NCBI GenBank assembly: GCA_022703195.1
Contig: JAKLEF010000019.1
Coordinates: forward strand, 1 to 13,912
Direction of reading: 5' to 3'
DNA from: Candidatus Fermentibacterota bacterium
GTDB taxonomy: Bacteria > Fermentibacterota > Fermentibacteria > Fermentibacterales > Fermentibacteraceae
DNA length: 13,912 nt
Shown here: positions 1 through 5,802 of the stretch, in pieces
Numbering within the stretch: position 1 is the first letter of the stretch
Layout: each line of letters begins with the position of its first letter
Translations under genes and position numbers: made by a program
The notes under the pieces: model-generated
What the model saw: only the letters and a program-made list of their open reading frames with translations
Told to the model about the DNA's origin: nothing
Databases searched by the model: none

Positions 1-74
1 AACGCAGGAATCAGGATGCAGAACGAATTCATGGTTGGGCGCTCCGGGGTTGTTGGAACGCTATCGCGGGCGGG

Positions 75-1496
75 TCAGAGCGCCAGCAGCCTCCGCGAGC
101 AGCTCCCGCCGCCCCAAGCGGCCGACAGGAAGCATATCCCCTCTGCATCGCCCGGGACTTCGAGGCTCCCGGACCCTCCGGGCCGCGCCGAGTGCTGCGC
201 CAGTACCCTGCCTGCCGTGTCGACGACGGCCAGGTCTGCGCATTCTCCTGCCGGCAGGGCGAGGAAGTACCGCAGGACCCCGCGGCTGAGCGGTCCCTGG
301 ACGGCCAGCATCCGCCCACCCGTGGAGCCGGCGGTGGTGTCGGCGTCAGCCGGGATTCCCCGGAACACGTATATCCATCCCGCATGGCAGCCGACCAGGA
401 GGTCGTTCGTCCCGTCGGAATCGTAGTCGCAGACGGTGGGCCTGGCACGGCCGCACCCCGCGAACCGGGTGAAGACATCCACCGGACCCGATTCGCACCA
501 GAGCAGGGTGCTGGAGGTGAAGCGGGGCTCACCATCCGATCCCGTGTTCTCGGAGTAGAGGACCTCCCCCGACTCGCACCCCAGGACCAGGTCCCAGTCT
601 CCATCCCCGTCGAGATCCCCGGTCTGCGCGGTGGTCCGTCTGAGGTCGCACAGGCTGGTCAGGTCGATACAGCCGGTTTCGTCGAAGACCAGTCCGTCGG
701 GGGAGGGGATCCCCGGCAGCACAGCGAGCCTGCCCCCGTGCAGGGTGTCGGTCAGGTACCCGGCCAGGAGGAGGTCCAGCACGCCGTCTCCGTTCCAGTC
801 GACGAGCCACGGGGAGGAGTTGTAGCTCGTGGATATCTCGCGCCCGTCGGTATAGACAGGGTGTCCTGCGAAACGGAGCGTCCCGTCGACGTTCCCGGCG
901 TACAGCTCTATGCCGCCGCGCCTCTGCCCGAAGATGATGTCGGGGATACCGTCACTGTTCCAATCCACGACCTGTGGATTCGTGTTGCCTGTGCATCAAG
1001 AGTAGGTCGTAGTGATGTCCCGCGAGTCGGCCCTGAGGAAGGTGTAGTCGCCGAAGAGGGGCTCTCTCTCCGTCCCGCAGTTGGGGTAGAACCTGATCAT
1101 CCCCTCGATGAACTGGCCGACCAGGAGGTCGCCGCGGCCGTCTCCGTCCCAGTCGGTGAAGAAGGGGTTGGATATCAGACCGGCCGTCAGGTTGTCGGCG
1201 CACACCTCCTCCGGAGCGCGGGCCGCGCTGTCCCTTAGCACGAACGACATGGACAGTGGGGGCTGGAAGATCTGATAGAAGCGGTAGATCCTGAGCTTGC
1301 CCTCCCGGAAGTCGGACCAGTTGCGGCCGATCTCGTTGATACCGTCGGCGTTCCAGTCCACGAAGAACTGGTCGGCGACGGGATCCGCCTCGAATCTGCC
1401 GCCGTTCCGCTGGATGACGAAAGGTGCGTCCAGCCGCGGGATTCCGGCTGTCGCAACCACGGACAGGGACAAAAGCGGACCCAGGGCCGTTTTCAA
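75..1496 (-). CDS. Secreted FG-GAP/VCBS repeat beta-propeller protein, frame split by one in-frame TGA
   Basis: Two open stretches, 1496-999 and 995-75, lie in the same frame, separated only by a TGA at 998-996. Together they make a 473-codon protein. It starts with TTG at 1496, preceded by a ribosome binding site (AGGGGAG, 1510-1504, 7-nt spacer). A signal peptide covers about residues 1-18. Six calcium-binding-type motifs (D-x-[DN]-x-D-G) lie near residues 47, 115, 178, 233, 294 and 357, typical of FG-GAP/VCBS blades in a cell-surface propeller. Residues about 395-473 resemble the FlgD-like/type IX C-terminal sorting tail (VVDTAGRVL motif, basic end), so export to the cell surface is inferred. 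Substrate or partner is unknown. The blade motifs continue on both sides of codon 167 (TGA), so this is one gene. The TGA could be a nonsense mutation, a sequencing error or a recoded codon. If it is a real stop, only a 166-residue product without the tail is made. Confidence 0.8.
962..998 (-). promoter_or_regulatory. In-frame TGA followed by SECIS-like hairpin
   Basis: Read on the minus strand, the TGA (998-996) is followed after 15 nt by AATCCAC (980-974), loop AGGTC (973-969) and GTGGATT (968-962). This is a perfect 7-bp stem with a 5-nt loop. Bacterial SECIS elements lie just downstream of a selenocysteine UGA inside the coding region, and the E. coli fdhF element carries GGUC in its apical loop. 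The position and loop match that general pattern. The hairpin could also be coincidental, because it is built from codons for N-P-Q-V-V-D-W, a normal FG-GAP blade segment. The next codon is TGC (Cys), which would give a Sec-Cys pair. Confidence 0.3.
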
Positions 1497-1602
1497 GCCG
1501 TCACTCCCCTTCCTTCGGTCGATCAGCTCCGAATATAGGACAGGACGCGCGGCGCGCCCCCGGGTGGCAGGGGTTGCTTCCCCGCTCCATCATAGATAGG
1601 AT

Positions 1603-1631
1603 CATCCGGGGCATGAGGGATGCCCCGGATG
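1603..1631. repeat. Perfect 12-bp inverted repeat, 5-nt loop
   Basis: CATCCGGGGCAT (1603-1614), GAGGG (1615-1619) and ATGCCCCGGATG (1620-1631) form a perfect 12-bp stem. It sits in the 240-bp region between the divergently transcribed propeller gene and sulfatase-like gene. No T-tract follows on either strand, so a standard intrinsic terminator is unlikely. It may be an operator or a 5'-leader hairpin. The right arm runs directly into a strong ribosome-binding-site sequence (1631-1638), so the folded RNA could affect translation there. Confidence 0.55.
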
Positions 1632-1640
1632 GAGGGGGCA

Positions 1641-1688
1641 ATGAGAGTGTTCCCGTGTACCAGGAAGAACGGAAAGCTCTTGTCCTGA
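1641..1688 (+). CDS. Possible 15-codon leader peptide or remnant start of the sulfatase-like gene
   Basis: An ATG at 1641 is preceded by an excellent ribosome binding site (GGAGGGGG, 1631-1638, about 5-nt spacer from GGAGG). The frame encodes MRVFPCTRKNGKLLS and stops at TGA 1686-1688. It is in the same frame as the downstream sulfatase-like protein, whose first usable start is TTG at 1737. It could be a leader peptide placed after the hairpin at 1603-1631, a damaged original start, or chance. The peptide has no recognisable attenuation pattern, such as runs of one amino acid. Confidence 0.25.
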   Translation: MRVFPCTRKNGKLLS

Positions 1689-1736
1689 ACCAGGAAGCAT
1701 GCATCCCCGGGGCGGGATGCCGGATCGCCGAGCCTT

Positions 1737-3014
1737 TTGTTCCTGGTGCTGTTCGCTTCCCCGCTCCTCCTGGCCGGCTGCGGCCGTCAGGCCAGGACCG
1801 AGGGCCCGGACGTGCTCCTCGTGGTCCTGGACGCCGTGAGGGCAGACCATCTCGGCTGCTACGGGTACGGCAGGGACACGTCGCCATGTCTCGACAGCCT
1901 CGCCGGCACAGGGACGGTGTTCACAGCCGTCCAGTCCCAGACATCCTGGACGATGCCCTCGGCTGCGACGATCCTCACCGGCATGTCGCCGCGGGGACAC
2001 GGATGCCGGGCTGGCGCCGACAGGGTCTACGGCCTCGATCCGGCAACCCCGACCCTCGCAACGGTGCTCCATGATGCCGGATACGCGACATTCGGCTGCT
2101 TCAGCTCGGCATGGTTCTCGGCCGGCCTGGGCTTCGACGCGGGTTTCGACACGTTCATCTGCTACGTGAACGAGGGGCATCAGTCCTGGAACGTCGCGGA
2201 GAGCTTCCGGGGCTGGATCGACTCGCTGCCTCGGGAAGAGCGCTGGTTCGCCATGGTACACCTCTACGAGGCCCACGAGCCGTACTCGCCCCCCGAGCCC
2301 TACGACACGATGTTCGTTTCGGGGCGGGTGCCATGGCCGGACGACAGCCTCTGGATGGTCGGAGAGTCGGGCGAGGTGCTCCGCCCGGAACAGCTTGCCT
2401 CGCTGACTGCAAGGTATGACGGGGAGATCCGCTTCCAGGATGCCGCGATCGGCACGATGCTCGCTGCAGTCAGGAGCTCGGGCCGGGCGGACGACGTTCT
2501 CGTGATCGTCACGGCCGATCACGGCGAGGAGTTCCTCGAGCACGGGGGATGCAGCCACGGGAAGACCCTCTTCCAGGAGGTTCTCTGGATACCTCTCATT
2601 GCGAGCGGGCCAGGGATCCAGCTCGGGGCGGAGAGGACCGATCTGGCGGCCTCGATGGACATAATGCCCACGATCCTGGCCAGAGCGGGCATACCGGTTC
2701 CCGGGGGCGTCGAAGGAGTGGATCTCTCGGCGGGTCCGTGCACGGACCGGTACGTACCTTCCAGCGAACCCAAGCGGGCGGCACTGGTATCTATCCGGAG
2801 AGGCGATCTCGTGCTCATACGGGACATGGATACGGGAGCGGATGTCATGTACGATCTCTCTGCAGATCCGTCCGAAGCGTGCCCTCTGCCCCCCGACAGC
2901 GTACTGCTGCTCGACCTCGCCGACTATCTGGCCGTCCGTCCGGGCCGGGAACGTGCCACGGCCGGGGAGAGCGAGCTCGACGGCTCCCTGAGGGATCTCG
3001 GCTACGTCAGGTGA
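1737..3014 (+). CDS. Sulfatase-superfamily lipoprotein (alkaline phosphatase fold), Thr at the nucleophile position
   Basis: This is a metal-dependent hydrolase or transferase of the sulfatase/alkaline-phosphatase superfamily. Residues 27-40 (VLLVVLDAVRADHL) carry the first metal site (D32), and D261-H262 (TADHGEE) with H269 and H274 form the second. The signature segment near 72-82 reads TMPSAATILTG. Sulfatases have Cys or Ser, converted to formylglycine, two residues before the Pro. Here it is Thr72, as in LtaS-like and phosphoethanolamine-transferase-like enzymes, so sulfate ester hydrolysis is doubtful and a phosphoester substrate is possible. The C-terminus (SLRDLGYVR) is typical of the family. 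The N-terminus ends in a lipobox (LLAGC, Cys15), so it is probably a membrane-anchored lipoprotein. The TTG start is uncertain: it lacks a clear ribosome binding site and gives a signal peptide with no basic n-region. One extra T in the run at 1735-1738 would join it to ATG 1699 or 1717 and supply the n-region. Confidence 0.88.
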   Translation: MFLVLFASPLLLAGCGRQARTEGPDVLLVVLDAVRADHLGCYGYGRDTSPCLDSLAGTGTVFTAVQSQTSWTMPSAATILTGMSPRGHGCRAGADRVYGLDPATPTLATVLHDAGYATFGCFSSAWFSAGLGFDAGFDTFICYVNEGHQSWNVAESFRGWIDSLPREERWFAMVHLYEAHEPYSPPEPYDTMFVSGRVPWPDDSLWMVGESGEVLRPEQLASLTARYDGEIRFQDAAIGTMLAAVRSSGRADDVLVIVTADHGEEFLEHGGCSHGKTLFQEVLWIPLIASGPGIQLGAERTDLAASMDIMPTILARAGIPVPGGVEGVDLSAGPCTDRYVPSSEPKRAALVSIRRGDLVLIRDMDTGADVMYDLSADPSEACPLPPDSVLLLDLADYLAVRPGRERATAGESELDGSLRDLGYVR

Positions 3015-3087
3015 CCGGGGTTCCCGGCAGCCCCTCGTAGTCTGCGCGGCACTCACGGGAGATCGGACCGCGTATCTTCCGTCATCC

Positions 3088-3096
3088 GGAGGAGGT
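3088..3096 (+). promoter_or_regulatory. Strong Shine-Dalgarno that selects a CTG start
   Basis: GGAGGAGGT lies 5 nt before a CTG at 3102. There is no ATG, GTG or TTG in this frame between the upstream gene's stop (3012-3014) and the GTG at 3150. Starting at 3102 adds 16 residues that complete a canonical signal peptide, so this site supports CTG initiation. Confidence 0.7.
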
Positions 3097-3101
3097 GGGC
3101 C

Positions 3102-3749
3102 CTGAGGAGATCGCCGTGTCTCGTCCCGATACTCGCCATCCTCCCTGCCGTGTGTCCCGTCGCCGCCGGGGACGGTCCGATACCCCCGCTATCCCCGCCA
3201 GTCCTGACGGGGGAGGCAGGCATGATCCCCGATTCCGTCGATCAGCCCTCCGAGGAGCCCGTACACTGGTCCATCATGGGCGAAGGCAGCATGACCGCGG
3301 ACCGGCTGGCCTCGTTTCTCCTCGAGAACAACCCCGGTGCCGACAGCGGGAGGGCGGCGCTGCTCGCCTCGCTCTACGTCGAGGAGGCGGCGGCCGAGGG
3401 GGTCAACTCCGACGTGGCCTTCGTGCAGATGTGCCACGAGACCGGCTTCCTGCGGTTCGGAGGGCTCGTGACGGAGGAGATGAACAACTTCTGCGGGCTC
3501 GGATCGACCGGGCCCGGGAATCCCGGGCTGTGGTTCCCCGACGAGCGCACCGGCGTGCGCGCCCACATACAGCACCTGAAGGCCTACGGATCAACCGGAT
3601 CGCTGAACCTCGAGCAGGTCGACCCGCGCTTCGGGCTCGTCAGCCCGAGGGGCAGGTCGCCGGACATCTTCGGCCTCGCCGGGACATGGGCTGCCGACGG
3701 ACAGTACGGGCAGAGGCTCGCCGAACTCCTGGAGCGGCTCTGCGAATGA
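3102..3749 (+). CDS. Exported glucosaminidase-domain protein (peptidoglycan hydrolase), apparent CTG start
   Basis: Predicted to cleave glycan strands of peptidoglycan in the periplasm or at the surface. From CTG 3102 the protein has 215 residues. Residues 1-22 form a signal peptide (two Arg, hydrophobic core VPILAILPAV, then VAAGDG). After a Pro-rich linker, about residues 60-215 match the lysozyme-like glucosaminidase (GH73/Bax-type) domain: VAFVQMCHETGFLRFGG with the likely catalytic Glu113, then NNFCGLG, a downstream HIQHLKAYG segment and a WAADGQYG segment. A GTG at 3150 would give 199 residues but destroys the signal peptide and has no ribosome binding site. It lies 87 nt after the sulfatase-like gene on the same strand, so co-transcription is possible. 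The domain assignment is firm; the exact bond cleaved is not visible from sequence. Confidence 0.85.
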   Translation: MRRSPCLVPILAILPAVCPVAAGDGPIPPLSPPVLTGEAGMIPDSVDQPSEEPVHWSIMGEGSMTADRLASFLLENNPGADSGRAALLASLYVEEAAAEGVNSDVAFVQMCHETGFLRFGGLVTEEMNNFCGLGSTGPGNPGLWFPDERTGVRAHIQHLKAYGSTGSLNLEQVDPRFGLVSPRGRSPDIFGLAGTWAADGQYGQRLAELLERLCE

Positions 3750-3761
3750 CGCACCGGCTGC

Positions 3762-3782
3762 GGCTTCCCCTGCCGGGAGGCC
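3762..3782. terminator. Candidate bidirectional hairpin between convergent genes
   Basis: GGCTTCCC (3762-3769), loop CTGCC and GGGAGGCC (3775-3782) make an 8-bp stem with one G-T wobble in the 54-bp gap between convergent genes ending at 3749 and 3804. The position suits a shared terminator. There is no T-tract on either side, so intrinsic termination is not certain. Confidence 0.35.
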
Positions 3783-3803
3783 GTGGCCCTGAGGATCATC
3801 CCG

Positions 3804-4292
3804 TCAGGCCCGGGACGCCCAGGCGCTCACGCCCTCGAAGCCCGACCTGGGGATCTGCAGACGGAACGGCTGCCGTCCGTCCGCAGGCTCCACCAGCATG
3901 ACGACGGCCTCCTCCATGGCCCCGGTAGGCCCCGCCAGGGTCTTCATCTCCGCCTTCCGGTCGGTGAGGGAGACCGAGACGCCGCCCTTCTCGAAACCGA
4001 TGGGCGGATATCCGCCCTCGTTGTGGCCGAAGACCAGGCGCCCCCGGTCCGTGGTGGCCGCCATGACGTTGATGCCGCGCTTGCGCATGCCGAGGACCTC
4101 GCCGACCCTGTCACCGATGGTCCTGTCGATGTCGTAGTAGCAGACCCACATCGCGCTGACCTGCTCTCCCTCGGCCAGGCCGAACAGCTTGACGTAGTAG
4201 CCCCGGCCGCCGTCTCTTCCGATCCTGAACCACCAGTATCCGCCGATCGCGGCTATCGCGACGACCAGGACGACGATCTGGACGACTCCCAT
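3804..4292 (-). CDS. Unrecognised membrane-anchored protein with one N-terminal transmembrane segment
   Basis: This 162-residue protein starts at ATG 4292, chosen because GGGAGGG lies just upstream on the minus strand and the first residues (MGVVQIVVLVVAIAAIGGYW) form a clean transmembrane segment. Open frame continues upstream to 4364 but has no better start. After the membrane segment comes a soluble domain of about 140 residues with alternating hydrophobic strands and many Gly (for example INVMAATTDRGRLVFG and GGVSVSLTDRK). This resembles a small beta-rich domain, possibly PH-like, but I cannot assign a family. There is no catalytic motif and no Cys pair. It is convergent with the glucosaminidase gene and divergent from the Fur-family gene. 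The function is unknown; a role in membrane or envelope sensing is speculation. Confidence 0.7.
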   Translation of the reverse strand: MGVVQIVVLVVAIAAIGGYWWFRIGRDGGRGYYVKLFGLAEGEQVSAMWVCYYDIDRTIGDRVGEVLGMRKRGINVMAATTDRGRLVFGHNEGGYPPIGFEKGGVSVSLTDRKAEMKTLAGPTGAMEEAVVMLVEPADGRQPFRLQIPRSGFEGVSAWASRA

Positions 4293-4306
4293 TCTACCCT
4301 CCCCAG

Positions 4307-4326
4307 GCCGGGCGCCCCCGCCCGGC
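4307..4326. repeat. 8-bp GC-rich inverted repeat, CCCC loop
   Basis: GCCGGGCG (4307-4314), CCCC, CGCCCGGC (4319-4326). It lies 15 nt upstream of the minus-strand gene starting at 4292, hence in its probable 5' leader. It could be a leader hairpin affecting translation, or an end signal for nothing visible. No T-tract is present. Confidence 0.45.
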
Positions 4327-4360
4327 ATCGTCAGGCTCACAAGGAAGCCCGTGTCGAGAT

Positions 4361-4383
4361 GCACCGGAGGATTGGTCCGGTGC
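4361..4383. repeat. 8-bp inverted repeat, 7-nt spacer
   Basis: GCACCGGA (4361-4368), spacer GGATTGG, TCCGGTGC (4376-4383). It is the second inverted repeat in the 227-bp divergent region between the membrane-anchored gene and the Fur-family gene. It could be a protein-binding site or an RNA hairpin; no partner is identified. Confidence 0.45.
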
Positions 4384-4485
4384 GACCTCCGGTCAAGCCT
4401 TCCAGCCTTTCCAGCGGTAATGATCCACGATCCGGCGGCTCGCAGCGGGAGGTGTCGATCGCCCGGCCCCGGGCCGGTGCGCGGG

Positions 4486-4514
4486 TTGACATCGCGGTCA
4501 CATCCCGCGATAAA
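4486..4514 (+). promoter_or_regulatory. Sigma-70-type promoter of the Fur-znu operon
   Basis: A perfect -35 TTGACA (4486-4491), a 17-nt spacer (4492-4508) and -10 GATAAA (4509-4514, 4 of 6 to TATAAT). The expected transcription start, 6-8 nt after the -10, falls at 4520-4522, on the ATG of the regulator gene. This predicts a leaderless mRNA, consistent with the absence of any ribosome binding site. A TCGCGG-n7-CCGCGA inverted repeat (4492-4497, 4505-4510) also lies in the spacer. Confidence 0.65.
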
Positions 4515-4529
4515 CGCGAATGATTCGCG
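4515..4529. promoter_or_regulatory. 7-1-7 palindromic operator, Fur-family type
   Basis: CGCGAAT-G-ATTCGCG is a perfect 7-1-7 palindrome placed immediately after the -10 element and over the start codon of the Fur-family gene. Operators of Fur, Zur and PerR are typically 7-1-7 inverted repeats, so this is the expected autoregulatory site. A metal-loaded repressor bound here would block RNA polymerase and shut the regulator and the downstream uptake genes together. Confidence 0.65.
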
Positions 4530-4978
4530 ATATGGACGGAACCCACGATTGCGTCGGCGCCGGGATCACGCCCGAAGCCGTACTCCACGGCCACGGCCTG
4601 CGCGTCACCTCCCTCAGGATGTCGGTCGTGTCCGCCTTTCTGGCGGCCGGGGGCGCTCTCTCGGCGGATGATCTGATGGCGAGGGTGGGCTTCGGCAGCC
4701 TTTCGAGCATCTACAGGGCGCTCGAGGCCATGGAGGCCGCGGGTGTGCTCGCGAGGTGCCCCGTCTCCGGCGGCGTGAGACGGTTCTGCCTCGCACCGGG
4801 CAAAAGCTCGGGCCACAATCACTTCGAGTGCCTCGGATGCGGGAGGGTGACCCACTTCGAGATGGATCTGCCCGAGGGATGCATGGACCGCGCACTGGGA
4901 AAGGGTTTCAGGGTTGCCAGCGCCTCGATCCACCTGTCCGGCACCTGCCGCGAATGCGCGCGGAGGGCTAAGGGATGA
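4520..4978 (+). CDS. zur: Fur-family metal-responsive repressor, probably Zur
   Basis: A 152-residue DNA-binding repressor that senses a divalent metal. Residues about 18-90 form the winged helix, with a recognition helix near SLSSIYRALEAMEAAGVL. The signature HNHFECLGC (99-107) gives the regulatory-metal His residues and the first structural zinc pair (C104, C107); CREC (143-146) is the second pair. The family is certain. Zinc specificity is inferred from the neighbouring ZnuABC-type transporter; a manganese-sensing paralogue cannot be excluded. The ATG at 4520 coincides with the predicted transcription start; an in-frame ATG at 4532 is an alternative, and neither has a ribosome binding site. 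The stop overlaps the next start (ATGA, 4975-4978), so it heads a translationally coupled operon and is probably autoregulated through the palindrome at 4515-4529. Confidence 0.93.
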   Translation: MIRDMDGTHDCVGAGITPEAVLHGHGLRVTSLRMSVVSAFLAAGGALSADDLMARVGFGSLSSIYRALEAMEAAGVLARCPVSGGVRRFCLAPGKSSGHNHFECLGCGRVTHFEMDLPEGCMDRALGKGFRVASASIHLSGTCRECARRAKG

Positions 4979-5802
4979 GGCGCTTCCTCGCTCCTCTGCT
5001 CCTGGCACTGTCCGCCTGCAGGAACGCCCCCGTCCCCGGGGATGGTCTCGAGGTGGCGGTCAGTATCGCGCCGGAGGCCTATCTGGTGGAGGGCATCGCC
5101 GGCGATGCCGCCCGGGTAACGATAGTCGTCCCCCAGGGCGCGGATCCGCACTCGTACGAGCCGACTCCCGCGACGATGGAGGCTGTAGCGGACGCCGACC
5201 TGTACCTCGCGATCGGCCTCCCCTTCGAGGACCAGTGGCTCCCCAGGCTCCTGGGTTCCGCCCCGGGGCTCGAGGTGGTCCGGATCGACTCCGGGATCGA
5301 CCGGACGGCCGACCCGGATCCCCACGTGTGGATGTCCCCCTCCCTGATGAGGATCCTCGCATCGAACACGTGCATGGCGCTCACGGCCGCCTCCCCGGGC
5401 GACTCGGCCCTGTTCGCCCGCGGTCTCGCCGGTCTGGCGGCCGACATCGACTCTGTCGATGCCGAGGCCGGGAGGATGCTCGAGGGGATGAGGGGGGCAT
5501 CGTTCACCGCCCTTCATCCCGCATATGCCCGCTTCGCCTCCGACTACGGCCTGGTTCAGATCGCCCTGGAGGTGGAGGGCTCCGAGCCCTCGCCGGCCGA
5601 GCTCGCCTCGATCGTACAGGCGGTGCGCGCTTCCGGCTCCAGGGTCGTGATCGTTTCGCCCGGCTTCTCCACCGGGGCTGCGGGAGCCCTGGAGATGGAG
5701 CTCGGGATACCCGCCGCGCCGCACGACCAGCTCTCGCGCGACTGGCCGGGATCGGTGCTGGGTCTGGCGAGGATCATCTCCGGGGCGGAGGGCGCACCGT
5801 GA
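4975..5802 (+). CDS. znuA: ZnuA-type zinc (or manganese) ABC transporter substrate-binding lipoprotein
   Basis: Captures a divalent metal outside the inner membrane and delivers it to the ZnuB permease. It has 275 residues, slightly short for the cluster A-I solute-binding family (about 300). Lipobox LSAC (12-15) predicts a lipid-anchored Cys15. Family metal ligands are visible: H59 in ADPHSYEPTP, H117 in DPHVWMSP and H181 in ALHPAYARFASDYGL. The fourth ligand, usually Asp or Glu near the C-terminus, is less clear; D251 in the segment PHDQLSRDW is a candidate. The His-rich loop of E. coli ZnuA is absent. EGSEPSPAEL (201-210) is a typical family segment. The start overlaps the regulator's stop by 4 bp and its own stop overlaps the next start (GTGA, 5799-5802). 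Confidence 0.92.
   Translation: MRRFLAPLLLALSACRNAPVPGDGLEVAVSIAPEAYLVEGIAGDAARVTIVVPQGADPHSYEPTPATMEAVADADLYLAIGLPFEDQWLPRLLGSAPGLEVVRIDSGIDRTADPDPHVWMSPSLMRILASNTCMALTAASPGDSALFARGLAGLAADIDSVDAEAGRMLEGMRGASFTALHPAYARFASDYGLVQIALEVEGSEPSPAELASIVQAVRASGSRVVIVSPGFSTGAAGALEMELGIPAAPHDQLSRDWPGSVLGLARIISGAEGAP

Noticed and set aside
1..74. Gene, attachment site or terminator at the left edge
   Set aside because: Only 74 bases beyond the propeller stop, with no hairpin, T-tract or start signal that I can support.
192..1238. 348-codon plus-strand open frame over the FG-GAP gene
   Set aside because: Antisense shadow. The minus strand has repeated D-x-D-x-D-G blades, a signal peptide and a ribosome binding site, while the plus frame has none.
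75..1496. Genome-wide reassignment of TGA to an amino acid
   Set aside because: Several genes end in TGA at tight, sensible overlaps (4976-4978, 5800-5802, 6558-6560, 7853-7855), so TGA is a working stop codon here.
1602..3056. Long open frame on the minus strand opposite the sulfatase-like gene
   Set aside because: High-GC codon bias opens the antisense frame. The product has no domain, is rich in Arg/Pro/Gly/His and is fully covered by a gene with clear family motifs.
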